DNA of 64,000 bases from Methylovulum sp. (GCA_030653435.1 JAURZI010000108.1:1-64000), one strand, 5' to 3'. Counted from the stretch's first letter, positions 1-7,593 are shown. Notes: generated by a model from the letters alone, not told the origin. Made by a program: numbers and translations.

Positions 1-102
1 AAAGCGACTAATGTTCAGCCAATGCTGGCACTGCGTGTTGTGAGGGCTAATGGTGATTGGGAAAGGTACTGGGACAATTTGTCTGCCGCAGTGGCTGCGT
101 AG
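1..102 (+). CDS. C-terminal tail of a truncated gene, unidentified
   Basis: An open frame enters from the left edge and stops at TAG 100-102, giving 33 residues. The tail is rich in aromatic and charged residues and includes GDWERYWD. That style resembles the ends of some IS transposases, but the piece is too short to assign. It reads toward the convergent minus-strand gene that ends at 108. Confidence 0.35.
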   Translation, partial: KATNVQPMLALRVVRANGDWERYWDNLSAAVAA

Positions 103-107
103 GATTT

Positions 108-581
108 TTATGGATTCCCCACACTTTTAATCACACCCGCTAAAACACCGTTGATCATGAACGCCTTATGCGCTATGGCGTCGAGTAAGGTAAAGGTAGT
201 CGCGCCAATGAATGGCGGCCCAATCTTATTCATGGCTGCCCGGAAGGCGCTGACGACGGCCTGTATATCACTTACGTCTGCATTGACCGATTCCAGCGCA
301 TAATAAATCGTCTCACTATCCCCGCCGCCGTCTTCATCGGAAAATTGGCTTTTCAGTAACGTTAATACGCTACAGCTCATGACAGCCATACGTTCTATGG
401 TGTCTGTAAAACCTATGACGTTGGGAAATGGCGACAACCGATGACCAAAATCCGGTTTTAGTGCGGTTCTGAATGCGGTATTGTCGGCTGCCGGATTCTG
501 TTTACCTTTGGTCGATGCTTTACTGTGGATTTTTGAATGGCATTGTCTTTGCCCGGTTTGAGCGATGTTGTGCGTGTGCAT
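108..581 (-). CDS. Hypothetical protein of the integrated element
   Basis: A 157-residue protein of no family I recognise. The N-terminal 40 residues are basic and low in complexity. The C-terminal half (about 90-157) looks like a compact helical domain. Its ATG overlaps the stop of the upstream gene as TAATG, so the two are probably translationally coupled. It is the last gene of the leftward run that begins with the AlpA-type regulator at 1854. The position suggests an element-specific accessory function, which is inference only. Confidence 0.6.
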   Translation of the reverse strand: MHTHNIAQTGQRQCHSKIHSKASTKGKQNPAADNTAFRTALKPDFGHRLSPFPNVIGFTDTIERMAVMSCSVLTLLKSQFSDEDGGGDSETIYYALESVNADVSDIQAVVSAFRAAMNKIGPPFIGATTFTLLDAIAHKAFMINGVLAGVIKSVGNP

Positions 582-1264
582 TAGTTGCCCTCCTTAACCG
601 CATGTTGAAGGATGGCGTTAATTTGCTGTTCGATCTGATACAGGTCGTCATCCTTCCAGCCGCTAACATGCCGAATATGCAGGACTTGATGAAAGAGCCG
701 GAAGGCTTCTGCATCCAGTTTGGTGAGTTCGCCCAGGCTGTGCGGGAAGGGTTTATCGGTGCGGTAGGCGCTCAGGAAGGCATCAGCTAAATACTGGCCG
801 GAATGACCACCGTCTTTAACGCGCTGTAGCAACAGCTCCGCTTCAAGTGGCATCGGTTCCAAGCCGCGTTCACGCTGTTGACGCGCCAGCATTTCATTCA
901 GGGTGATTGGTTGGCGTTGTTTGAGGTTGTAGCCGTTGCCGGTTGGTTCCGGCTGATCGGTCGTGGTGGGTTCGTCGGCGGTAATCGCTGGCAACGGCGC
1001 AGTATTGTCCGGTGCGGCCTGCTCGCCTGCCTGGATTTTTTCAAAGAGGTCATGGGCTATGTGCTGCCATATCTCGTCAGGAAAGACGCCTATCTCCGGG
1101 TTATTGTCATTGATGACGTGCGGGGCTTCAATTTGAGCATTTAAGGCAACAATGTCGGCGTTGCTGCTGGGGTCGTAACTTTGGCCGTTTGCGGCGTGTG
1201 GGGTTGTTGGGTGTTCGGGTACAAACAGATCGGAATTGATCGGTTTTGTGGCGTGATTGTTCAT
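581..1264 (-). CDS. Hypothetical element protein downstream of an Ash-like leader
   Basis: A 227-residue protein if started at ATG 1264, which has an AAGGA Shine-Dalgarno eight or nine bases upstream. The N-terminal half is polar and Pro/Asn-rich. The C-terminal part (about 130-227) is a helical domain containing a short basic segment and the string HQVLHIRHVSGWKDDD, which I associate with uncharacterised proteins of prophages and integrative elements. The same frame stays open upstream to ATG 1567, which would give 328 residues. That upstream part looks like a separate leader, so I prefer the inner start. Function unknown. Confidence 0.6.
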   Translation of the reverse strand: MNNHATKPINSDLFVPEHPTTPHAANGQSYDPSSNADIVALNAQIEAPHVINDNNPEIGVFPDEIWQHIAHDLFEKIQAGEQAAPDNTAPLPAITADEPTTTDQPEPTGNGYNLKQRQPITLNEMLARQQRERGLEPMPLEAELLLQRVKDGGHSGQYLADAFLSAYRTDKPFPHSLGELTKLDAEAFRLFHQVLHIRHVSGWKDDDLYQIEQQINAILQHAVKEGN

Positions 1265-1567
1265 AGCGGTTTTCCTTTGTAGAAGGGATAAGCCGCCGCC
1301 CATTGGTGAGACTCGCAGGGTGGCGGACTGCATCGGGTTCTCACTACCGGCAAAGGAACCGGCCGAGCTTTTAAGGGCTCGCCCTATGCAGCCCACCATA
1401 ACAGAAGACAAACGGCACACTGCCGCCTGTGTTTTTAGTGGGTACAAAAAAACCGCATTTGATAGCGGCCTGTTGTGGCCTTTGTGCGGGAGTGAGTGCC
1501 CGGCTTTCGTTTTTTGCGAAAGCGGATACAGGATAGCGGCGCTGGTGCGGTATGTCAATGCGCTCAT
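1265..1567 (-). other. Ash/Icd-like leader reading frame of a P4-type element
   Basis: This open segment is in frame with the gene at 581-1264. Its ATG (1567) overlaps the AlpA stop as ATGA. The translation includes MVGCIGRAL, GSFAGSENP and SPMGGG. This matches the spacing pattern of Ash (P4) and Icd-like leader proteins, in which GRA, a GSxxGSxNP block and a GGG triplet follow one another. In P4 this neighbourhood is tied to immunity and leader transcription, so the DNA may act partly as RNA. The match is from memory of the family pattern and was not computed. Confidence 0.45.
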
Positions 1568-1854
1568 TGCAAACCATCCAGCTCAGCGATCAGCGCGGAA
1601 ATATCTGATTTTCGCCACGCGACTGTTCTTTCAGAAATACGCACCGGCGCTGGATATAAGCCATCCTTAACCCGCTTCAAAAAAGTTGATCTACCGATAG
1701 GAAGTATCGGTTTAACGTCCCTTTTTTTATCGCCAATTATTTCCCAGATTCTTAAAAATCCCGGCTCATTTAGTATTGTTGATACAGTAGCCTTGTGACA
1801 ATCAGCGTTAATTTTTGCAGCAAAGGATTCAGTTTTTGCGGATTGTATAATCAT
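1564..1854 (-). CDS. AlpA-family helix-turn-helix regulator
   Basis: A 96-residue DNA-binding protein. The C-terminal half (about 50-96) has the AlpA/MerR-like signature: LPIGRSTFLKRVKDG, then YPAPV, then TVAWRKSDI and a closing helix. AlpA-type proteins in P4-like and CP4-57-like elements control excision and element gene expression. The N-terminal 45 residues form an unusual extra segment. The start has AGGTG upstream. Its stop overlaps the next frame by ATGA, suggesting coupled translation of the leftward run. Confidence 0.85.
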   Translation of the reverse strand: MIIQSAKTESFAAKINADCHKATVSTILNEPGFLRIWEIIGDKKRDVKPILPIGRSTFLKRVKDGLYPAPVRISERTVAWRKSDISALIAELDGLQ

Positions 1855-1943
1855 TCTCTACACCTATTGAGTTGCCAATGAACTTAATGGGTTATAGTGT
1901 TGAACGATTAAACTATATTGGAAAGAGTGAAACGGCTAACTTT

Positions 1944-1957
1944 TAGCCGATCGGCTA
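1944..1957. repeat. 14-bp perfect palindrome
   Basis: TAGCCGATCGGCTA lies in the gap between the AlpA gene and the 299-residue gene that ends at 1979. It could be an operator or the stem of a weak terminator. There is no clear T-run on either side. A second GGCTAAC motif lies just left of it. Confidence 0.4.
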
Positions 1958-1978
1958 GCGTTCGCGCCTTTACTAGGT

Positions 1979-2878
1979 TTAAAGCGGTAGCAGTTTCTGT
2001 GCTTGGTCTAAATAGTCTTTTACTATGCCTTTGCTTATCTCAATATGATAAATATGTTCAGGCGTTTTAAGGTGATTTGGATTTGCAAATCTTCCCGATA
2101 TGCTTGCATTTTTATCAGAGCCCGTAACAAGGCTTCTCGTGGTTTTTTCTTTACTGTATCCATAACCATCAACAGCCATGCCATAGATAATTATTATCAG
2201 GTCGCTTTGTTCTATCTCTATTCTTACGCCTTTTACGACCTTGGTTCCCGCATCAATACCGTATAGCCTTTCGCCTTCGATTAAACACATAGCAATACTT
2301 TCTTTATCAACTGGTATACCCTGTAACTTTAATCGTTTACCTATTTCACTGTATGTTGTGTCTTTTGGATTTTTTGGATTGTGCCCGTATTTATCAATAG
2401 CCATGCCGAAAATTATCATCAGCAGTTTGCTGTAGTCATATTTTCTCGTTATGGTTTCTGCTTTGAGCGTAGTTTCCGTCTTGTTTGGCTCATCTGTATC
2501 TTTAAAATCAAAATCAAGAATAAAAGGCTGATTTCTATCTATTAAAAAATAAAAACCTTCTTCCTTTACCCTTAATCCCCCTATTTCAAGTTTATCAGCC
2601 ATTCTCTGAATTGTGCTTTGTCGAGCATAACGGGGGCTAGGTAGTAGCTTCTTAATCAATGAACTGTCTTTTGTGATGCTATACGCAAACGCATCTTCAT
2701 TAGTTAAATTAAAGAAACCCATGGATTCGAAAGAATTTTTACGATCCTCATCGTCCCACGGAAATAATATAAAAGTTGTGCCGGCGGGTGATACTGAAAA
2801 CAACCGAGGAAACCAGTTACCGCGCACTTCATGCTCATAAAACCAGCTTCCGTAACCCTGAAAAAAGACTTCTGTCAT
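1979..2878 (-). CDS. Hypothetical protein with two copies of a C-terminal module
   Basis: A 299-residue protein of unknown function. The N-terminal part (1-110) is not recognised. From about residue 149 there is a module with LLMIIFGMAIDKYGHNPKNP, and from about 222 a second, diverged copy with IIIIYGMAVDGYGY. Single copies of this kind of module (GMAxxxYxYxP followed by a helical tail) close many phage-encoded or accessory proteins, often near residues that look DNA-related. Two copies in one protein is unusual. The ATG has no clear Shine-Dalgarno. An extended -10 promoter lies about 100 bases upstream. Confidence 0.65.
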   Translation of the reverse strand: MTEVFFQGYGSWFYEHEVRGNWFPRLFSVSPAGTTFILFPWDDEDRKNSFESMGFFNLTNEDAFAYSITKDSSLIKKLLPSPRYARQSTIQRMADKLEIGGLRVKEEGFYFLIDRNQPFILDFDFKDTDEPNKTETTLKAETITRKYDYSKLLMIIFGMAIDKYGHNPKNPKDTTYSEIGKRLKLQGIPVDKESIAMCLIEGERLYGIDAGTKVVKGVRIEIEQSDLIIIIYGMAVDGYGYSKEKTTRSLVTGSDKNASISGRFANPNHLKTPEHIYHIEISKGIVKDYLDQAQKLLPL

Positions 2879-2975
2879 AAATGCACCGTCAACGCATCAG
2901 CCGTCAAGAAAGGATAACCGGAAACAAGTTGACGACACCTGCTTATTGCCCCGTCGGGCTATCCGGTTAAATTTG

Positions 2976-2981
2976 ATTATA
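2976..2981 (-). promoter_or_regulatory. Extended -10 promoter element for the 299-residue gene
   Basis: On the minus strand the sequence reads TGCTATAAT, a perfect -10 hexamer with the TG extension. No good -35 is visible. The predicted transcript would have a 5' leader of about 90 bases containing the inverted pair TAACCGGA/TCCGGTTA. Confidence 0.45.
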
Positions 2982-3080
2982 GCACTGGGAATCCAGGCGC
3001 ATAAAAGAAAGGCTGGCGGGGCCGATCTTCACTGAAAGCCGTCTACCCTGCAAAATAAGTGACACGGTATCTACAAAGGC

Positions 3081-3368
3081 TCAAGCCGCCTCGCCCAGGG
3101 TAACCTTAAACCGAATACCCGCCTTGCCAGCCAAGGTCAGCAGCATATCCAGACTAAACTTTTTCCAGTGCCCGCGCACCAAGTCAGACACGCGGGCTTG
3201 AGTGATGCCCAGGATTTCGGCGGCTTGGGTTTGCGTCAATTGCTTATCGTCAATCCATATCCGTAACCTGACCATCAGATCAGTCCGTAATTGTAAAATT
3301 TCCGCCTCATAAGGCGGGAAGCCCAAGGCCAAAAATAAGTTTTCGTCCGCTTTAACAACGTCAGTCAT
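3081..3368 (-). CDS. HigA/XRE-type antitoxin
   Basis: A 95-residue helix-turn-helix protein. Residues about 40-80 carry an XRE fold: LTQTQAAEILGI followed by ARVSDLVRG. The C-terminal LLTLAGKAGIRFKV is typical of the antitoxins paired with Gp49-like toxins. It lies 6 bases downstream of the toxin gene, toxin first, as in HigBA systems. The product probably neutralises the toxin and represses the shared promoter. Confidence 0.85.
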   Translation of the reverse strand: MTDVVKADENLFLALGFPPYEAEILQLRTDLMVRLRIWIDDKQLTQTQAAEILGITQARVSDLVRGHWKKFSLDMLLTLAGKAGIRFKVTLGEAA

Positions 3369-3374
3369 CGTGAT

Positions 3375-3686
3375 TTACCCTATCTGCTTAAAACGCGCTT
3401 GTGCCAACGCAATATCGTGCTTGGCGGTGTGTTGGGATTTCTTTTGAAAGCAATGCAGCACATAGACACCTTCAGGGCGGTTAGCCAGATAAATAACCCG
3501 GAATGCCCCGCCAATACGCACGCGAATTTCACGCACGCCTGACCCGATGTCGGGCATTGGTTTCCAGTCGGAAGGCTCAAGCCCGGACTGCACCGTGGAT
3601 AGTTGGAAACCGGCCTCACGCCGTGCTTCGTCAGGGAAGCCTTTAAGGTCGTCTTTGCTGTTGCCTAGGAAAATAATAGCTTTCAT
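3375..3686 (-). CDS. HigB/RelE-like toxin, phage Gp49 family
   Basis: A 103-residue protein of the Gp49-like (RelE superfamily) type. It has a helical N-terminus (LGNSKDDLKGFPDEARREAG), a central strand segment with GVREIRVRIGG and FRVIYLA, and the family hallmark VLHCFQKKSQHT near residue 80. Relatives are ribosome-dependent mRNA endonucleases. It is the first gene of a two-gene unit with the XRE antitoxin. The ATG has no Shine-Dalgarno and sits very close to a -10 element. Confidence 0.85.
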   Translation of the reverse strand: MKAIIFLGNSKDDLKGFPDEARREAGFQLSTVQSGLEPSDWKPMPDIGSGVREIRVRIGGAFRVIYLANRPEGVYVLHCFQKKSQHTAKHDIALAQARFKQIG

Positions 3687-3693
3687 GCCGCGT

Positions 3694-3718
3694 ATTATAT
3701 CTGTATTTATATATTATA
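3694..3718 (-). promoter_or_regulatory. AT-rich promoter with two TATAAT boxes before the toxin gene
   Basis: Two perfect TATAAT hexamers occur on the minus strand, at 3713-3718 and 3694-3699. Initiation from the nearer one would fall at about the A of the toxin ATG and give a leaderless message. The farther one would give a leader of about 20 bases without a Shine-Dalgarno. No convincing -35 is seen for either. Confidence 0.45.
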
Positions 3719-3754
3719 CGAGTTTTTATATAACTATTGACGTGCTTGGGAAAA

Positions 3755-3771
3755 GGTACGCGGTGCGTACC
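3755..3771. repeat. Short hairpin repeat, copy 1
   Basis: GGTACGCGGTGCGTACC is a 7-bp inverted repeat with a 3-base loop. A near-identical hairpin lies at 53315-53331, between unrelated genes. It may belong to a small dispersed intergenic repeat family. Confidence 0.45.
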
Positions 3772-3904
3772 CTTAGGCTCAAGATGCCGTGTCACTTCAC
3801 CGTTGCTCAACATCTTTTGTTTCCCCTAAAAATCTGATGGACCTGCTGTTTAACAACGCCTTCACAGTCTGGGTGAGTTGCCCGCGTTAAAACATGCTTT
3901 ACCG

Positions 3905-4054
3905 GCCATCCTGACAAAACAAAGGCACTTTGTCAGCGTTTTGTCAGGCTTTGTCAGGATTTTGTCAGCCGTTAAACGCAGTACCAGCAAGGCTTACAGA
4001 CGATTCCTGACAAACTGACAAAACAAACACAACCTTTTTTAAAAATATTTTTTT
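3905..4054 (+). repeat. Iteron-like direct repeat, copy A
   Basis: About 150 bases recur at 5444-5581. The first half holds several TTTGTCAG units, the second half TGACAAA units in the opposite sense. The segment ends in an A/T-only run at about 4035-4053. The last 95 or so bases are identical in both copies. Copy A has one extra TTTGTCAG-type unit. Inverted and direct iterons next to an AT-rich stretch are what one expects of a replication origin or regulator-binding region. P4 has two such cis regions (ori and crr). The function here is inferred. Confidence 0.75.
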
Positions 4055-4060
4055 CGCCAA

Positions 4061-4462
4061 AATCATCTAACTTTTAATGCCGGTCATTTGACCCGGCATC
4101 ATGCGCCGCCAGTCTTAACGCTATGGGAGTGCGTTTTAAGTAACTCCGCTTTAAGCCATGCCCTAAAACGCTTAGGCTAATACAAAAAATATGAATTAAG
4201 TTTGACTCATTTATGAATATCCAGTAGTCTTTTAACTGGAGTCTCGAAATCTCCTTAAGTAGCGGATACCGCACCCGACAGACCAGCGGTTTTTTTGTGT
4301 CCAGCGTTTTTTGACCATGTCGTTATTATCAATGGCGTGGTATTCGGATTATGCCGGGGATAGGCTAATAGAAAACCCGCAAGGGAAATAGGCCTGACTG
4401 TCTACTTACAGTTTCGAGTCCCCGACGCCCATTCTTAATCGAAAAATAAGTAGGAGACCGTC
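4061..4462 (+). promoter_or_regulatory. Structured leader before the ligase gene
   Basis: A 400-base gap without a credible gene. It holds a hairpin at 4077-4099 (ATGCCGG/CCGGCAT) and a long stem at 4131-4138 with 4164-4171 (GCGTTTTA/TAAAACGC). At 4268-4296 there is a terminator-like stem (ACCGC/GCGGT) followed by a run of T. Ahead of the ligase ATG is a good AGGAG. A terminator inside the leader recalls P4-type control by premature termination. That parallel is inference. Confidence 0.45.
4268..4296 (+). terminator. Terminator inside the ligase leader
   Basis: The stem ACCGC (4268-4272) pairs with GCGGT (4286-4290) and is followed directly by six or seven T. It sits about 170 bases upstream of the ligase start, so it could end transcription prematurely. 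Confidence 0.45.
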
Positions 4463-5386
4463 ATGTTATATGACCGCACACATCATTCATCAGCCCGCGA
4501 AGCACAAGCATTCGTGCCTGATCACCGTTTAGTCCAGATGCTTTATGCCGGATTAGACACCACTCAGCACACCCAGTCATTCCACGATAATGCCGACGTT
4601 ATGCCGATGCTGGCTAAAGACGCCGATCTTCACGAAATCACCGGCCCGGTACTGGTTCAACCCAAATTAGACGGCATTCGCGCGATCTGGAACCCGAAAA
4701 CACAACAGCTTCAAACCCGAGCCGGTAATGTTATCCGTAGTTGTGATCACATTATTACCGCCATACGCGAGCAACAGTTACAGCACTTATGTCTGGACGG
4801 CGAAATTTTTACCCCTGAGCTGCCGTTTCAAACGATTAACGGCTTGGTGCGTAATCAGTCCACCGGGGCCGATACGCTAAAGCTGCCATACCATATCTTC
4901 GACCAGATAAACGTCCATCTGACCGCCGACAAAAGGGCGCAATGGCTGGCAGGCATCATGCCGTCGGCTAGTATTAAGCCGGTATCTACTTTTTATGCAA
5001 CGCCGGAGACTATCGGGGATTATTATCAAGGCTTTCTGGATTCAGGCTGTGAGGGCCTTATCATTCGTGACCCAGGCGCCTATTATCAGCCCGGCAAGTC
5101 AGCCGCTTTACTCCGGGTAAAGCCGGTTAAGGATATGGAAGCTATATTGGTTGGCTTTAAAAAAACGGCCAGTAAGCGGAACCGTGATTCTTTCGGGGCA
5201 TTGGTGCTTAAATTGCCCAGCGGCAAGACTTTCAATTGCTCAGGAATTAAAGACGACCAGCGCAAGCGGTTGTGGCACAAAAAACCCATTGGCGAATCCG
5301 TCACTTTCTTCTATCAGGGTTTTACCGAAGACGGTATTCCCCGCTTTCCGCGCTTTAAGGCTATTCGCCATGATATGCACGGTTGA
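4463..5386 (+). CDS. ATP-dependent DNA ligase of phage type
   Basis: A 307-residue nucleotidyltransferase that seals nicks in DNA. Motif I is PKLDGIRA with the adenylated lysine at about residue 68. Motif III is LDGEIF, motif IV is EGLIIRD, and motif V is LLRVKPVKD. After these comes a C-terminal OB-fold (about 225-307). There is no added DNA-binding domain, and the size fits the small ligases of phages and mobile elements. The start has AGGAG six to seven bases upstream. The gene stands alone between two copies of an iteron repeat, which suggests a role in element replication or repair. Confidence 0.92.
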   Translation: MLYDRTHHSSAREAQAFVPDHRLVQMLYAGLDTTQHTQSFHDNADVMPMLAKDADLHEITGPVLVQPKLDGIRAIWNPKTQQLQTRAGNVIRSCDHIITAIREQQLQHLCLDGEIFTPELPFQTINGLVRNQSTGADTLKLPYHIFDQINVHLTADKRAQWLAGIMPSASIKPVSTFYATPETIGDYYQGFLDSGCEGLIIRDPGAYYQPGKSAALLRVKPVKDMEAILVGFKKTASKRNRDSFGALVLKLPSGKTFNCSGIKDDQRKRLWHKKPIGESVTFFYQGFTEDGIPRFPRFKAIRHDMHG

Positions 5387-5443
5387 CGGTGGTTATTTGA
5401 TCGTAATTTGATGGCCAGGAGAGTTTATATCGACGTACTTAAC

Positions 5444-5581
5444 GGTCATCCTGACAAAACAATCTGCTTTGTCAGCGTTTTGTCAGGATTTTGTCAGCCG
5501 TTAAACGCAGTACCAGCAAGGCTTACAGACGATTCCTGACAAACTGACAAAACAAACACAACCTTTTTTAAAAATATTTTT
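5444..5581 (+). repeat. Iteron-like direct repeat, copy B
   Basis: The second copy of the segment at 3905-4054, with one TTTGTCAG unit fewer and an identical last 95 or so bases including the AT-rich run. It follows the ligase gene directly, so the two copies bracket that gene about 1.5 kb apart. Confidence 0.75.
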
Positions 5582-5600
5582 CGTGGGCATAATGTGCGCC

Positions 5601-5773
5601 ATGAATAGCAAAGAAATCATTCAGCGGTTACAGCAATAAGGCTGGCAAAAAGTCGGCGGCATGGGTGATCATGAATTGTTACTCATGCCGGTCTGCGGGT
5701 AGTCGTTGAACCCATGCGCGGTAAAGCGGCAGCAACTCTCACCGTAGAACTACAGCTTGTTATGATAGGATAA
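5601..5773 (+). pseudogene. Decayed HicA-type toxin gene
   Basis: The frame starts MNSKEIIQRLQQ, meets TAA at 5637, then continues as GWQKVGGMGDH. After a frameshift it resumes as HAGLRVVVEP. This follows the order of HicA mRNA interferases: an N-terminal helix ending in GW, a GxHxxxx region with the catalytic histidine, then a strand with VVP. One stop and one shift make it inactive. No HicB partner is visible. Confidence 0.6.
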
Positions 5774-5797
5774 TCAAAAACTTGAGGATTTTTTATC

Positions 5798-6058
5798 ATG
5801 AGAGTCGTTTGCCCGTTCTGTCTTCAAAAAGCGCGGATTGTTTCGCGCACTGCTCTTAACCAGGAAGCAACTATCGCCGATCTGTATTGCCGATGTGCCG
5901 ATACGCAGATGTGCGGCGCTTCCTTTGTCTATTCATTGGCTTATAGCCGCACGCTCAATCCACCCATTAAAACTACGATGCAATGGGTTTTACATCTGGT
6001 TAATGGCATGAGCAAAGAAGAAAAGACGGCATTGCGGCGAGACCTTCAGGCGGGTTAA
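5798..6058 (+). CDS. Ogr/Delta-family zinc-finger activator
   Basis: An 86-residue protein that starts MRVVCPFC and carries a second cysteine cluster at about residues 31-39 (CRCADTQMC) followed by FVYSL. This is the Ogr/Delta layout of P2 and P4: a zinc-binding pair at C5 and C8, a second pair near 33 and 39, then an aromatic strand. Family members activate the late promoters of P2-like phages. P4 Delta lets the satellite use its helper's late genes. Its presence is the best sign that this element depends on, or manipulates, a P2-like phage. It has its own upstream gap and no partner gene. Confidence 0.85.
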   Translation: MRVVCPFCLQKARIVSRTALNQEATIADLYCRCADTQMCGASFVYSLAYSRTLNPPIKTTMQWVLHLVNGMSKEEKTALRRDLQAG

Positions 6059-6105
6059 GGCAATCTCCCCTAGATCTGGATTGAATAGCCTGACGGGTTC
6101 ACCAC

Positions 6106-6310
6106 TTATAGGTAAATGCTTTTGCGGTGGCCTGTTTCAATGACCAATATTACCAGCTCGCCGTCTTTGATCTGACAAATTAGCCGGAAATCACCGATAC
6201 GATTACGCCAATATCCGGCGCTGACCTTGTAATGCCTTTCCGGTAGCGCGTGGTTTGCTCTGTGTTGACAGTTGTTTGTATGGCTTCTCTATTTGTAGCC
6301 GGGTAAGTAT
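6106..6310 (-). pseudogene. Decayed RelE/ParE-type toxin gene
   Basis: On the minus strand a C-terminal stretch reads GYWRNRIGDFRLICQIKDGE and ends with TGHRKSIYL and TAA at 6106. This is the canonical RelE core and tail. Upstream, in a different frame, is KPRATGKALQG, the segment that normally precedes it. The two halves are separated by a frameshift and no start is visible, so the gene is broken. It lies just downstream of the integrase stop. Confidence 0.65.
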
Positions 6311-6320
6311 TTCTGGTTTT

Positions 6321-7592
6321 TTACATGGCTTTCTTAAACGGTATTACATTACCGCCAGACTTCAAGCCGTCCAGATAATCTGCCCAGCTTTGCATCATGC
6401 GCCGGCGCTCATCAAGATACTGCGCCCGGTTATAGACCGCTCTGATCTGATCTCTTGGCATGTGACATAATTGACGCTCAATCGCATCCGCCCCCCATCC
6501 TTGCTCATTAAGCAGTGTTGATGCTGTTGTTCTAAATCCGTGAGCCGTCATCACATCGCTAGTGTAGCCTAATGTTTTAAGCGCCGTTATGATGGTGCCG
6601 TCTGACATTGGTCGGCCATCGCTACGACTTGACGGGAATACATAGCGGCCATTGCCGGTTAACGTCCTGATTGCCTCCAGAATGTCAACAGCCTGCTTCG
6701 ATAGTGGCACGATATGTAACACTTCGGTTTTAGTGACAAAGTAACGCCATTCTTTAGCATCCAAATCAATGTCTTTCCATTCCATTTGCCTTATTTCGCC
6801 AGGGCGTTGAAATAGTAGCGGCGATAACTTGAGCGCGCATTGCACAACATAAGTGCCTTGATAACTGTATATATCGCGTAAAAGTTGCGCCACATCTTGA
6901 GGCTCTGTCAGCGCGGCCCTGTGCTTTGCTTTTTGAGCTGGTATCTGTGCCGCTACGGCTTGCGCCGGGTTATCTCCGATAAATAAGCCGTGGGCAATTG
7001 AGTAGGCGAACACCGCACCCACTTCACTGTGTACCCTGTGTGCCGTTTCAAGTTCGTTTTTGGCGATGATGGGTTTGATAAGGCTAAAAACATCCGGCGA
7101 TCTAATCTCGCCGATAGCCGTACTGCCAATGACTGGGAATACATGCCGCTCAAAACGTCTAATTTTCTTTTGGTGGGTAATCTCTCTGACGGTGTGAGTG
7201 ATTGAAGCCAACCAGTCTCTGGCTATATGTTCAAAACTATTGATAATGGGTAAGCCTGAATCAAGGCGCTTTTCGTTTTCAACGGATAATTGTTGTTCAG
7301 TCTTTATTTTCTTGCGGGTGTCGCTTGGGTCAATACCCTCAGCAATTTGTTTTATGGCGGTATTTCGCTCTTCTCTGGCTTGGTATAGGCTGGTAGTGGG
7401 GTAAGTACCAAGAGACAGTAATTTTTCTTTATCTCCAAATCGATATTTGAAACGCCACCACTTACCCCAGCCATCCGCTTGAGGCTTTACCAAAAGATAC
7501 AATCCTTTTTCATCAGTTAGCTTGAATGGCTTGCCGGTGCTGGTTTTGGCGTGTTTATGGGCATTCTTGCAGGCGACATCTGATAGCGGCAT
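6321..7592 (-). CDS. P4-type tyrosine integrase
   Basis: About 423 residues from ATG 7592, which has GGAG eight bases upstream. An in-frame TTG at 7631 is less likely. The N-terminal domain (about 1-90) is the DUF4102 arm-binding type with GLYLLVKP and KWWRFKYRF. A core-binding domain follows. The C-terminal catalytic domain has the arginine in RPGEIRQMEW, HGFR, and the tyrosine in RAQYLDERRRM. It integrates and excises the element. Its 5' end is 163 bases from the 3' end of tRNA-Leu, the usual arrangement for elements inserted in tRNA genes. Confidence 0.95.
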   Translation of the reverse strand: MPLSDVACKNAHKHAKTSTGKPFKLTDEKGLYLLVKPQADGWGKWWRFKYRFGDKEKLLSLGTYPTTSLYQAREERNTAIKQIAEGIDPSDTRKKIKTEQQLSVENEKRLDSGLPIINSFEHIARDWLASITHTVREITHQKKIRRFERHVFPVIGSTAIGEIRSPDVFSLIKPIIAKNELETAHRVHSEVGAVFAYSIAHGLFIGDNPAQAVAAQIPAQKAKHRAALTEPQDVAQLLRDIYSYQGTYVVQCALKLSPLLFQRPGEIRQMEWKDIDLDAKEWRYFVTKTEVLHIVPLSKQAVDILEAIRTLTGNGRYVFPSSRSDGRPMSDGTIITALKTLGYTSDVMTAHGFRTTASTLLNEQGWGADAIERQLCHMPRDQIRAVYNRAQYLDERRRMMQSWADYLDGLKSGGNVIPFKKAM

Positions 7593-7593
7593 A

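Noticed and set aside
473-790. Plus-strand frame over the element genes
   Set aside because: It is a shadow of the minus-strand genes at 108-581 and 581-1264. Those have coupled starts and fit the run from AlpA.
4074-4274. A 66-codon minus-strand frame in the ligase leader
   Set aside because: Its composition is unlike its neighbours, it has no ribosome site, and it lies over the hairpins and runs against the leader.
4395-4432. A tRNA-like stretch with TTTCGAGTCCCCG
   Set aside because: It resembles a T-arm, but no acceptor or anticodon stem can be completed, so it is not called as a tRNA or attachment site.
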